The notes beneath the pieces were generated by a model. It searched no databases and was not told the DNA's origin. It saw nothing but the letters and a program-made list of their open reading frames with translations. The translations under genes and the position numbers were made by a program. Below are positions 1 to 7,607 of a stretch of 9,371 nt of DNA, in pieces. Origin of the DNA: Ruminococcaceae bacterium UBA1691 (GTDB taxonomy: Bacteria > Bacillota > Clostridia > Oscillospirales > Acutalibacteraceae); the NCBI GenBank assembly GCA_002320555.1, contig DCJV01000031.1, positions 29,864-39,234 of the forward strand. Reading direction: 5' to 3'. Within the stretch, counting starts at the first letter, position 1. Every line of letters begins with the position of its first letter.

Positions 1-3000
1 CTGTCGCCGGTCTGCTTAACATATTCCGCCGTCACATAGGGCAGCCACAGCAGATCGTCGCTGTAGCGCGTGCGCACGCCGCGCAGGCCGTTTCTCCCGG
101 GCAGGCGGTGCCACCAGTGCAGCACGTCCCCCTCCGGGAACTGACAGGCCGCCGCGCGCAGGATGTGCTGGCGAGCAAGGCGCGGGCGCAGCAAAATGAT
201 CGAGCAGACATCCTGCAGCTGATCGCGGAATCCCCATGCGCCGCCGCACTGGTAAAACGCAGTGCGGCCAAAAATACGGCTGTTTAAAATCTGTACCGGC
301 AGGAAGGTACTGATCATATGATTGAGCGCCTTGTCCGGCGTATTGATTTCGAGCGAATTGCGCATGACCCGCTTTGGCGAAATGGATAGCAGCGCCTTCG
401 CTGCCGGCTCCTTTGCTGCAAAGGAGAGCACAAAGCGCACCTTCTCCTTGCGTTTTGGCGGCAGGATGAACTTTCGCCCCACCGCCGCGCATGGGTCGTC
501 GAGCGGAAGCATGCGCTTCTCCCCCCACTTGCCGCGCCAGAAATCCGCCCGATCGCAGCAGCAAAAAGCGTCCTCCCCATCTCCGCCTGTCAGGGCCATA
601 TAGCCCGGCACCGCCGTATTCCACGGGGAATGCAGGCTGAGCACGCCGTCCTGCCAGCGGGATTTGATAAAACGTGCGTTCTGCCGGTCTACCCCAAGCA
701 CCGGCTCTGTATAATAAACCAGCTCCACCTCGACTGCCTCCTTCCCGTTGTTATAGAGCTCCGCCTCGCAGTATTTCACCATGCCGGTATCCGGCACGGT
801 CACGGTGACGGCCGTCTCCACCTTCCCCGCCCTGCCCCGCCAGAGCGCCATGCCAGGTGAAAACTCCGCCCGCGCGCCCTGCACGAGATCATATACCTCA
901 TGTTTCATGTGCAGGAACAAAAGCTCGCCGCGGTTTCCGGTGCGCGTGTCGTTAAACCAGGGCGTGAGCTTGTTCTCCCGCGCATTAATCGCCCACGTGT
1001 AGCCAAGCGCGCCGCTCTCAACCAGCGTGCCGAAATCGAGATTTGCAAGCACATGGCACCAGGGGACATCCGGCTTCTCTGTCACAACGAAAGCACCGTT
1101 TTCCGCAAAGCCGCCCCGCTTGACGCAAAAATCCATCTCCAGCCTGTGCTGCGTGGGCAGAACGGGGAAGACGGCAAAGGGGACGAAGGGAATGACTGGG
1201 AGCTCCATACGCTCTGCTGCGGGTGGAGCGATATACCGCGCTGCCGTCTGCAGCGCCAGGATGCTCTGCGCGCTGTGCGTCTGCAGGTCCACCGCATGGA
1301 TTCCGCCGGGTGTATTGAAGCTTTCCACACATTTTTCACGCCGCAGGGCGGATTTCAACGCATCAAGCACCGGCTTGTCGTAATTACCGCCCTCCCGATA
1401 GCCGATGGCGACATCCGTCGGGATTCCGCTACGGCGCAGCTTCCGGTTCAGGCGGATGAGCGGCAGCGCTCGCGCGGCGTCCTCCGCATTCTGTATCTGG
1501 ATATACAGGATCGGATGATCGCCGGAGATTCCAAGGCTCCACAGAGCCTGTACACCCGCATCGTTTTCCTGCGCAGCATCCAGATATTCGTTGGTCTCCC
1601 GCGGAGGATAAAATAGCTGCGGAAGGACCTGAGCCGCCAAAATACCATCCAGGCTGTTTTCATAAAATGGGTTCGGCGCACCCACAGCGATCTTTCCTTC
1701 CAGCCGGGAGCGCAATAGCCGATCCACCGCTTCCGCACGTGTCGATGCTGCAGTTAGGAGGAGCGTCACATGGCGCTGAGCGTGCGGTTCCATTTCCAGC
1801 ATCACAGAGAAAGCACACACCGGATCGCCCACACCCTTCCCGTCGCCAAGATTGATCGGGGCATTGCGCAAGGTAAAAATCCCATCCGGATTGTTGAGCA
1901 GCTTCTCCCGCGCGCCTTCATAATGAAACTCAACGTCCTCCAGGAAGCCGGCAGCCAGGCACATCGGCTCGCCATCCCCGCGTGGCCGGCGGGAAAAAAG
2001 CTGAATTTTGTTGCCCGCATCATAAGTCTGCTCGAGAAACAGTTTTGAAAAAGCCGGATGCGCCTTTGCCTCCCGCGTCGGGGCAAGGCAGGGCTCCAAA
2101 TAGATCAGAAGCGAAACGCGCTGTCTGTCCCGGCTCAGATTTTTCAACGTATACTGCCTTTGCTCGCAGGGCAGGCGCGGGTGTACCTGAATGACAGTTT
2201 CTCCGGAAAGTATCTGAGAACATGCGGTCAGCTTCACCTGCGTGTGGGAAAACTGCGCGCTGAATTCCGCTTTGCTGCGGTAATCAAGCGCCCTACACAA
2301 GGGAAGGGTTTCGTCCTGCGCGCGCGCGATGGCAAAGATGCCCTTGGGCCTCCGCAGCAAATCTGAGCCGCGCCAGGTGATATCCGATTCCCGGTAAAGG
2401 GACACCGATGTGCCGCAGTCGCTGACGACGGTGCTCCACTCGCCATTGGTCAAAAGATGCATCTGCGGGCGCACGGGATTCGGCGCCGTGATTTCCCGAG
2501 TAGCCGGCGTCACGCGCTGGGCGCGCTGCGGCGTTTCGCGCAGCTCCACGTCGCGGAAGACCGAGGCCCCGGTGGGAATCTTCTCCTCGAGCAGGCAGCG
2601 TGCCGCCGCCATCCGGTCGTCCCGCATAAAACGGTTCTGCATCGCAAATCCCTTGAGCGCATTGCAAATGGATACCATGCTCATCCCGACATGGTGCGCC
2701 ATATAGCTGCGCACCACTGCATACTCCTGCCCGTCGACGCGCTCCGGGCTGAAATCAGCGGCCTCATAAAAGCCGCAGCGCCCCGTCATCTGCATCTTTT
2801 CGAGCTCATCGAGATTTTTGAGCGCTGCCTCCGGTTCAAACGGAAGCAACAGGAAGGTGGAATACGGTGAGATCACCAGTTCGTCGTTCAGCCCTCGCTT
2901 CAGGCCGAGCTTTTGCACGCCATGCGCCTTATATTGATAATTCAATTGTGGGTCAAATGCGTAAAACCCGCTCTCCGAGATACCCCATGGGATATCTTTC

Positions 3001-6000
3001 CCGCGCACCCTTCGCTTCTGGCAATAGGAGCAAAAGCGCATGGCTTCCTTGCCCAGCGTCCCATCGTACAGCGGCAGGAGCAGGTGGGGCATATAGTATT
3101 CAAACATTGTACCCGTCCAGGAGACCGGGCCCGTGTACCGGCCCTCCCGCGCAAGCATCCGCCCGAGCGCACCCCAGTGCTTTTTGGGTGCCTGCCGCCT
3201 GCCCACGGCGTAAAAGCTCATCATGCGCGCCTCGCTCATGAGCAAATCGTAATAGGAACCGGTCAGCTTACCCGTCTGCGCATCGAATCCGATATGAAAA
3301 AGCTTGCGGTGCGGATTGTAAAGGGGGGATAAATCGCCCGCGTCGAGCAGCTTTCCCACCCGATGGGCCTGATCCGCAAGCGCGGGATATTCAGCGGCGT
3401 ATTCCAAAAGCCCCTGCTGCAGCGCCGTTAGGCAGCAGAAAAAATTGCCGCTGTCCACGGTAGAGACATAGCGCGGCTCCAGAATGCGCAGTGAAGCCGT
3501 GTCGTACCAGTTATAAAGATTACCATTCCATTTTTCCATTCGTTCAACGCTGGACAGCATTTTGTCCATGCGCTCGTAGAGCATGGCGTTGTCGATCAAG
3601 GATAAGTCTCGTGCGGCCAGGGTACATAAGAGCGCCAGACCGATATTCGTTGGAGACGTCCGGTGCGCAACGCGGTGGACGGGCGTCTCCTGCACATTAT
3701 CCGGCGGCAGGTAATTGTCCTGCACGCCGCAGAATTCCTCATAGTAACGCCAGGCCGCGGCCGCATAGGAGGTCAGCCGCTCTCGCTGCTCCCAGCTGAG
3801 TTCCTTTGTCTTCTCCCTGCCCTGTCTTGCAGAAAATAGCGCAAACGGAACATTGCAAAGGAATAAAAATCCGCACAGCCACAGGCTGCCCTTTCCAAAG
3901 AGCATCAAAAAAGCGCCTGCAAGCAAGCTGGGCAGATACCGTTTCAGCAGCGCCGCTGGGCGCTGAGCAACGTCGCTCTGCGCGGCCGTGACCCATTCGA
4001 GTTTTCTTTTATGGCTGACGAAACGCCTCCACAGCGCTCTAATCAGAGCGTCCAGGCATACAAAAGCGGTCTGTGCCAGCATCACAACGTTTACGAGCGC
4101 GCGCAGGAGATTGCCCATCGCCACTGGCGTCACGCGGGAATAATAAAGCCGCGAAAACATGCCCGGCCCGCCGGCAATCACGGCGCGCAAAACGCCGTAG
4201 AGATTCCCCGCCGCCGTGCAGAGCACGCCGCCCAGAATCAGCAATAACCTTACGGGCGTGGGAGCAAAGAGCGCAGCCAGAAGACAGATAAAAGCCATGA
4301 CCGGCGTAAAGGAGCGGCGCAGGTTGTCAAAAAGCTGCCAGCGTGTGAGCGCTCCCAAGGGATTTTTTCGCCGTCCATCTTTCCCCTTTTTCCCTTTGAA
4401 AAGAAAAGGAAGGTTTTGCCAGTCGCCGCGCACCCAGCGATGCATCCGGTCAAGAAACGCACCCTCGCGCCCCGGGAACCCATCCGCTACCTGCACATCG
4501 CTGACAAAGCCCGCTCGCAGGAAGCCACCCTCCAGAATATCGTGGCTCAAAACGCACTCTGGCTCAAACGCGCCCGGCAAGACCTGATAAAACGCGGAAA
4601 TATCGATTAAGCCCTTGCCCGAAAAAATACTGCGTCCGAAGAAATCCTGATACCGTTCGGAGGCGGCGGTATCATAGGCGACCAGACCGCCCGCATCCGC
4701 CATCACGCGCGAGAAGCCCGTCGCTCCCGCGGAGGTGAGCTCTGTTTCCACACGAGGCACGAGGATGCCGTAGCCCTGTGTGACAACGCCCCTTTTTTCG
4801 TCGATCACCGGTCTGTTAAGCGGGTGGAGCGCCGCCGCCACCAGCTGGGACGCCGCGTCGAGCGGCAGGACCGTATCCGCGTCGAGCGCGAGGATATATT
4901 TCATCCGGCGCAGATTGTCCGTGTCACCGCAGAGGGTGCGAAAGGAAACATCCTCCCCGCAGAGGTACCGTACCAGCGCTTCGATCGCGCCGCGTTTGCG
5001 TTCCTCGCCTGTGTATTCCCCCTGCGTACGGGAATAGGTGCGCTCCCGCACGATCAGGACAAAGCCGCCGCCATGCCTGTGGTTAAGCTGCTCGATCTCC
5101 CGCTTGCTGGCTGCAATATCGGAGGCATCCTGCGGCATAACAGGCGAGTGCGCGCCCTTGAGATCGGCAAGCACGCAGATTTTCACGCTTCCGCGCCCAT
5201 TCGTACGCCAGAGCTGCTCGAGATGCCGGCCCATTTTGCGTGCCTGGGGAGCGCTGGGAAGCAGGGTCGACACGGTAATTAGCGTTGCCCCTTCCTCCGG
5301 AATGCCGGCCTCTAGGTTCATCCGCAGCATCGGCTGCACCGCAATGCCGCGTGAAAACGCCGCCTCGATCGGAAAGTGAAGGATTTCCCAAACGGGGAAA
5401 TACAAAAGCGGGATCAGATACCATGCGTGCGCCAAAACAGCAATACATCCGGTGACCACCAGCGGAAAAAACGCTTCCATAAACAGGGCATTTCTGCCGC
5501 ACCTTTGATAGGAAGGCCCTGCCGGCAGCCATGCCCCCACATGGCGCTGCTGAGGCGTTTCCCCCTTCTGCGCCTGGCGAAGCACCTCAAGCGCTGCCTC
5601 CTGCTCCGTGATGCCGTCCCTGCGTGCTGCCTGTGCGATCAGGCGGCGGTAACGAAACCGCGTCGCCTCGTCCATCTCCGGATAGACGCCCGCCGGATCC
5701 TGCGCGAGGATCTGCTCCACCGGGCTCAAAGCCTCTAGAAGCGCGTCAAAGTCCCAATCCTGCAGGGCGCGCAGCTTAAGGACTGCGAAGCTTAGCATAT
5801 GAACCGCTGCTTCGCCCGTTTCCTCGCAGCTGAGGCGGGCGGTATGCAGCAGCGCGGCGCGCAGGAAAAGCGGCAGCAGTTCCACCTCCGCGCCGCACAA
5901 GCCCGCTTCGCGCAGGCTGTTTTCCAGTGTTTCCTCAGATAGCTTCACACTGTCCCGCACTGCGTGCAGGCACAGCGCATAAATCCGCACGGTTCCATCC

Positions 6001-6218
6001 TCGTCGAGCGGGAGGGGCGGCGCTGTTTTGAGCTGGGAGACTACCCCTCGTCCCTCCCGCTCAAGCAGATAAAAATTATCGCACAACCATTCGCCCATCG
6101 CGGTATCATCGTGGGCGCGAAGTGCCTTTGCATACGCCCTCCGGAGAGAGATGAGGTCCCTTTTGATCTGCTTTTTCAGTCCGTGCGGTCGCACGCGCCG
6201 TATGGTGTCCCGTTTCAA
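1..6218 (-). CDS. Cyclic beta-1,2-glucan synthase-like protein (GT84 + glycoamylase-like/GH189 + GH94), 3' end outside window
   Basis: This is a membrane glycosyltransferase/transglycosylase/phosphorylase of the NdvB/ChvB type, which builds beta-1,2-glucan from UDP-glucose, cyclises it and trims it. The 2072 visible residues run without a stop. The amino-terminal region has DNFYLLE (about 45-51) and GVYPEMDEATRFRYRRL (near residue 180), then a membrane pair at about 243-290. The GT84 domain follows: PMLRMNLEAGIPEEG, the DADT motif (D446, D448), HPLNRP, QGYGILVPRVE, VLSHDILEGGFLRAGF and HRWVRGDWQ. Further hydrophobic segments lie at about 637-672, 697-730 and 753-798. The glycoamylase-like module (about 815-1200) has TSPTNIGLALL, SWTGTMFEYYMP, GISES (E1082) and GFYEAADFS (E1152); these two Glu are inferred catalytic candidates. 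The GH94 part has GYTWAINARENKLTPW, the GFRDQLQD segment ending at D2003, and SDDLLWLPY (D2054/D2055). Family members are usually about 2800 residues, so roughly a quarter is missing off the left edge. An in-frame TAG lies about 17 codons upstream of the chosen TTG (AAAGGA 10 nt before it); GTG at 6194 and ATG at 6098 are alternatives. The family is near certain, the start is not. Confidence 0.95.
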   Translation of the reverse strand, partial: MKRDTIRRVRPHGLKKQIKRDLISLRRAYAKALRAHDDTAMGEWLCDNFYLLEREGRGVVSQLKTAPPLPLDEDGTVRIYALCLHAVRDSVKLSEETLENSLREAGLCGAEVELLPLFLRAALLHTARLSCEETGEAAVHMLSFAVLKLRALQDWDFDALLEALSPVEQILAQDPAGVYPEMDEATRFRYRRLIAQAARRDGITEQEAALEVLRQAQKGETPQQRHVGAWLPAGPSYQRCGRNALFMEAFFPLVVTGCIAVLAHAWYLIPLLYFPVWEILHFPIEAAFSRGIAVQPMLRMNLEAGIPEEGATLITVSTLLPSAPQARKMGRHLEQLWRTNGRGSVKICVLADLKGAHSPVMPQDASDIAASKREIEQLNHRHGGGFVLIVRERTYSRTQGEYTGEERKRGAIEALVRYLCGEDVSFRTLCGDTDNLRRMKYILALDADTVLPLDAASQLVAAALHPLNRPVIDEKRGVVTQGYGILVPRVETELTSAGATGFSRVMADAGGLVAYDTAASERYQDFFGRSIFSGKGLIDISAFYQVLPGAFEPECVLSHDILEGGFLRAGFVSDVQVADGFPGREGAFLDRMHRWVRGDWQNLPFLFKGKKGKDGRRKNPLGALTRWQLFDNLRRSFTPVMAFICLLAALFAPTPVRLLLILGGVLCTAAGNLYGVLRAVIAGGPGMFSRLYYSRVTPVAMGNLLRALVNVVMLAQTAFVCLDALIRALWRRFVSHKRKLEWVTAAQSDVAQRPAALLKRYLPSLLAGAFLMLFGKGSLWLCGFLFLCNVPFALFSARQGREKTKELSWEQRERLTSYAAAAWRYYEEFCGVQDNYLPPDNVQETPVHRVAHRTSPTNIGLALLCTLAARDLSLIDNAMLYERMDKMLSSVERMEKWNGNLYNWYDTASLRILEPRYVSTVDSGNFFCCLTALQQGLLEYAAEYPALADQAHRVGKLLDAGDLSPLYNPHRKLFHIGFDAQTGKLTGSYYDLLMSEARMMSFYAVGRRQAPKKHWGALGRMLAREGRYTGPVSWTGTMFEYYMPHLLLPLYDGTLGKEAMRFCSYCQKRRVRGKDIPWGISESGFYAFDPQLNYQYKAHGVQKLGLKRGLNDELVISPYSTFLLLPFEPEAALKNLDELEKMQMTGRCGFYEAADFSPERVDGQEYAVVRSYMAHHVGMSMVSICNALKGFAMQNRFMRDDRMAAARCLLEEKIPTGASVFRDVELRETPQRAQRVTPATREITAPNPVRPQMHLLTNGEWSTVVSDCGTSVSLYRESDITWRGSDLLRRPKGIFAIARAQDETLPLCRALDYRSKAEFSAQFSHTQVKLTACSQILSGETVIQVHPRLPCEQRQYTLKNLSRDRQRVSLLIYLEPCLAPTREAKAHPAFSKLFLEQTYDAGNKIQLFSRRPRGDGEPMCLAAGFLEDVEFHYEGAREKLLNNPDGIFTLRNAPINLGDGKGVGDPVCAFSVMLEMEPHAQRHVTLLLTAASTRAEAVDRLLRSRLEGKIAVGAPNPFYENSLDGILAAQVLPQLFYPPRETNEYLDAAQENDAGVQALWSLGISGDHPILYIQIQNAEDAARALPLIRLNRKLRRSGIPTDVAIGYREGGNYDKPVLDALKSALRREKCVESFNTPGGIHAVDLQTHSAQSILALQTAARYIAPPAAERMELPVIPFVPFAVFPVLPTQHRLEMDFCVKRGGFAENGAFVVTEKPDVPWCHVLANLDFGTLVESGALGYTWAINARENKLTPWFNDTRTGNRGELLFLHMKHEVYDLVQGARAEFSPGMALWRGRAGKVETAVTVTVPDTGMVKYCEAELYNNGKEAVEVELVYYTEPVLGVDRQNARFIKSRWQDGVLSLHSPWNTAVPGYMALTGGDGEDAFCCCDRADFWRGKWGEKRMLPLDDPCAAVGRKFILPPKRKEKVRFVLSFAAKEPAAKALLSISPKRVMRNSLEINTPDKALNHMISTFLPVQILNSRIFGRTAFYQCGGAWGFRDQLQDVCSIILLRPRLARQHILRAAACQFPEGDVLHWWHRLPGRNGLRGVRTRYSDDLLWLPYVTAEYVKQTGD

Positions 6219-6291
6219 AAAAATCCCGTCCTTTGCCGGACAGAAAAACGCCCGGAAATTTACACTCTATTTTTCCCAAAAAGGACGGGAA
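6217..6291 (-). promoter_or_regulatory. Putative leader attenuator / ribosome-site sequestering structure of the glucan synthase gene
   Basis: Read on the minus strand, TCCCGTCCTTT (6290-6280) is exactly complementary to AAAGGACGGGA (6234-6224), separated by a 45-nt loop. The second arm is followed directly by seven T residues (6223-6217) and contains the AAAGGA that is the only plausible Shine-Dalgarno site for the TTG start at 6218. The first arm can instead form a small local hairpin, TTCCC/GGGAA (6291-6287 with 6277-6273, 9-nt loop), which would free the AAAGGA arm. The pairing is seen directly. That it works as an attenuator or translational switch is inference. No known riboswitch class is recognised, and the structure could simply be a second terminator for the gene upstream, with translation starting further downstream. 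Confidence 0.4.
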
Positions 6292-6304
6292 TACGCGCAG
6301 AAAA

Positions 6305-6350
6305 GGAAAAAGGCGCGCCGCACAGCGAAGAACAGGCTGTGCGGTGTGCC
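6305..6350 (-). terminator. Rho-independent terminator of the DUF6994-like gene
   Basis: On the minus strand the arm at 6350-6336 pairs with the arm at 6326-6312 to give a 15-bp stem including two G-U pairs, with nine uninterrupted Watson-Crick pairs next to a 9-nt loop. It is followed by TTTTTCCTTTT. It lies 55 bp after the stop codon of the 253-residue gene and before the glucan synthase gene, so the two minus-strand genes are probably separate transcription units. On the plus strand the same hairpin has no T tract, so it is directional. Confidence 0.85.
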
Positions 6351-6405
6351 TTGAAATGCTCAAAATGTATTGTTGAAATAAATGCCCCCAATTTATATGG
6401 TCCCT

Positions 6406-7167
6406 CTATTCTGTATAGTTATCTTCTACTTCCTTTCGTATTCTCTCGTTACGCAACCGGACAAACTCAAGCGTTTTTTCAATCCAAAGCGTGTATTGAT
6501 CTACCGATTGTGGGAAAGGGTATTCATTAAAATCTCCATTTCCAATATAAAACTCCACCGATGTGTAGTCTTTTGAAACGCAGTCCTGTAAAAAGAAGAA
6601 ATCGATGTACCCTTTGAAATCTACAAACAGATCAAAAAAAGCTTTGTCTGCTAGAAGCGTCTGATACAATGGGCTTTCTTCGCCGTTGTAGAACTTGCGA
6701 ATGCATTCCAGCGTACGGTCCCATCTGTCTGATATCAGTTGATTACAACCACGCGTTTGGTTGATTCCTCCATGTCGTTTTGGAAATATAATTTCACCGC
6801 CAATGGTGTATGAACTTCTCACATAGTTCTCCATGTATCTCCTATAATCCGGCAAGCAGCTTTGTACTTGTTCAAGCAAGCTCCTGTTTTTCTTATAGCG
6901 GAAACTTGAAGTTATAGAATCACTGCCGAATCGAAAATCTTTCCATGTAAGATATTTTGCACCTGTTCCTGCTTTCAGCGCCATTACTTCGCCATTCGGT
7001 AATTCCTTACTCCACAGGATTTGCTGGTATTTTTTCAGCATAGGGCTTGCAGTGTCTGGGTCTACTGCGCTTCTACCGATTCCGTTCATAAAATCCCAGT
7101 AGTTATCCCAAAACCTTGGCGTATCGATAGTAAAATCAAAATTTACATTGATTTTCTGAATATCCAT
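6406..7167 (-). CDS. DUF6994-like protein of unknown function
   Basis: The 253-residue product has no assigned function. It resembles, from memory and without a search, the uncharacterised DUF6994 family: an early DFTIDTPRFWDNYWDF stretch, the acidic DPDTASPMLKKYQQILWSKELPNG region (36-59), YTIGGEIIFP (120-129), GINQTRG (134-140), SDRWDRTLECIRKFY (146-160) and an aromatic DFKGYIDFFFLQD core (183-195). There is no signal peptide or membrane helix, so it is probably a soluble cytosolic protein. The ATG at 7167 is preceded by AGAGGAG at a 7-nt spacing, which fixes the start. A strong terminator follows at 6350-6305. Codons are visibly AT-rich (many ata, ttt, gat, aaa) compared with the GC-rich genes on both sides, which suggests acquisition by transfer. 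The frame looks intact. Similar proteins are often found scattered and alone, so the context gives little clue to its job. Confidence 0.85.
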   Translation of the reverse strand: MDIQKINVNFDFTIDTPRFWDNYWDFMNGIGRSAVDPDTASPMLKKYQQILWSKELPNGEVMALKAGTGAKYLTWKDFRFGSDSITSSFRYKKNRSLLEQVQSCLPDYRRYMENYVRSSYTIGGEIIFPKRHGGINQTRGCNQLISDRWDRTLECIRKFYNGEESPLYQTLLADKAFFDLFVDFKGYIDFFFLQDCVSKDYTSVEFYIGNGDFNEYPFPQSVDQYTLWIEKTLEFVRLRNERIRKEVEDNYTE

Positions 7168-7229
7168 ATAGATGCTCCTCTCGTCACTGCTAAACTACAT
7201 ATAGAATCAACAACCCATGTGTTTTCTAA

Positions 7230-7251
7230 GTTGTTCTATTGTTGTTCTATT
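7230..7251. repeat. Perfect 11-bp tandem direct repeat upstream of the DUF6994-like gene
   Basis: GTTGTTCTATT occurs twice head to tail (7230-7240 and 7241-7251). On the minus strand the copies read AATAGAACAAC and lie about 65-85 bp upstream of the ATG, next to a possible -10 element TAAAAT (7254-7249) for which I find no convincing -35. An imperfect inverted repeat, AACCCATGTG (7212-7221) with CACATGGTT (7256-7264) and one bulged base, flanks the pair. The position would suit a repressor or activator site, but no protein can be matched to it. The repeat itself is certain; its role is inference. Confidence 0.6.
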
Positions 7252-7382
7252 TTACCACATGGTTAACTATCACGAAAGTATCATATCTTCCTTGATCTGA
7301 AAACTGTTGTTGTCTGAATTCGTGATTCAAAACGACCAACAAAAACGAAGCCGCGCCAGCGAAACGCATACATACGCAAGGC

Positions 7383-7412
7383 TTGCCAACTTACAAGGAA
7401 ATACAGTATAAT
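7383..7412 (+). promoter_or_regulatory. Sigma-A-type promoter for the Xre/TtcA-like operon
   Basis: TTGCCA (7383-7388, five of six consensus bases) is followed after 18 bp by a perfect TATAAT (7407-7412). Transcription would start near 7419 and reach the Xre start codon at 7608 after a leader of about 190 nt. That leader is antisense to the whole small ORF at 7437-7574. No closer promoter with a good -35/-10 pair was found for the Xre gene. Confidence 0.7.
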
Positions 7413-7436
7413 AGATAAAATATCAGCCATGTGCCC

Positions 7437-7574
7437 TCAATCGTAGGGCCGCAGGTTTTCGCTCTGGCGCGTGAGGATTTCCAGCATGATCTGCGCGCCG
7501 GTGCAAAAGCCGTCGATGTAATATTCCTCCACTTCGATGCTGTCAAGCCGCCCGTCGAGGGTTACATTTGTCAT
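7437..7574 (-). CDS. Small ORF, 45 residues, possible remnant or small mobile-element protein
   Basis: The frame starts at ATG 7574 and ends at TGA 7437. The product begins MTNVTLDGRLDSIEVEEYY and continues IDGFCTGAQIMLEIL, then TRQSENLRPYD. Nearly every codon ends in G or C (gac, atc, ggc, acc, ctg), as in the GC-rich neighbours and unlike the AT-rich flanks, which argues for past or present coding on this strand. The GF-x-x-GAQ-x-MLEIL pattern recalls the carboxy-terminal part of small proteins from Firmicutes phages and conjugative elements, but I cannot name a family. No Shine-Dalgarno site precedes the ATG, and an in-frame TGA lies 13 codons upstream, so it may be a fragment. It lies entirely antisense to the leader of the Xre gene. 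Confidence 0.45.
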   Translation of the reverse strand: MTNVTLDGRLDSIEVEEYYIDGFCTGAQIMLEILTRQSENLRPYD

Positions 7575-7579
7575 GTCAA
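7568..7579. promoter_or_regulatory. Possible Xre operator (imperfect palindrome)
   Basis: TTGTCATGTCAA is symmetric in five of its six base pairs and ends 28 bp before the Xre start codon. Small Xre repressors often regulate their own gene through such short palindromes, so this is a candidate operator in the leader. It also covers the start codon of the small minus-strand ORF. There is only one copy and no second site of the same sequence was noticed, so the assignment is weak. Confidence 0.25.
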
Positions 7580-7607
7580 CAATAAATTTATGCACGGAGA
7601 AGTGAAT

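Larger units (their letters stand above)
7168..7607. other. 440-bp divergent intergenic region between the DUF6994-like and Xre genes
   Basis: The left part (7168-7430) is AT-rich and has no ORF I can support. It holds the ribosome site of the DUF6994-like gene (7175-7181), the tandem repeat at 7230-7251 and an 8-bp inverted repeat, ATCACGAA (7269-7276) with TTCGTGAT (7319-7326). The right part holds the plus-strand promoter at 7383-7412, a GC-rich small minus-strand ORF (7437-7574), and a near-palindrome at 7568-7579 just before the Xre gene. I see no terminator between the two divergent transcription units. Confidence 0.7.

Noticed and set aside
900..1616. Open frame of 238 codons on the plus strand
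   Set aside because: It lies fully inside the glucan synthase gene on the other strand, has no ribosome site and a composition typical of a shadow frame. The minus-strand reading shows continuous family motifs.
5964..6530. Open frame of 188 codons on the plus strand
   Set aside because: It spans the glucan synthase start, the directional terminator and the end of the DUF6994-like gene. No protein would be expected to cross these, and it shows no recognisable domain.
7431..7607. Upstream extension of the Xre protein by 59 residues
   Set aside because: The extension has no domain character, is GC-rich because of the opposite-strand small ORF, and lacks a ribosome site, whereas ATG 7608 has GGAG at the right distance and starts the HTH domain.
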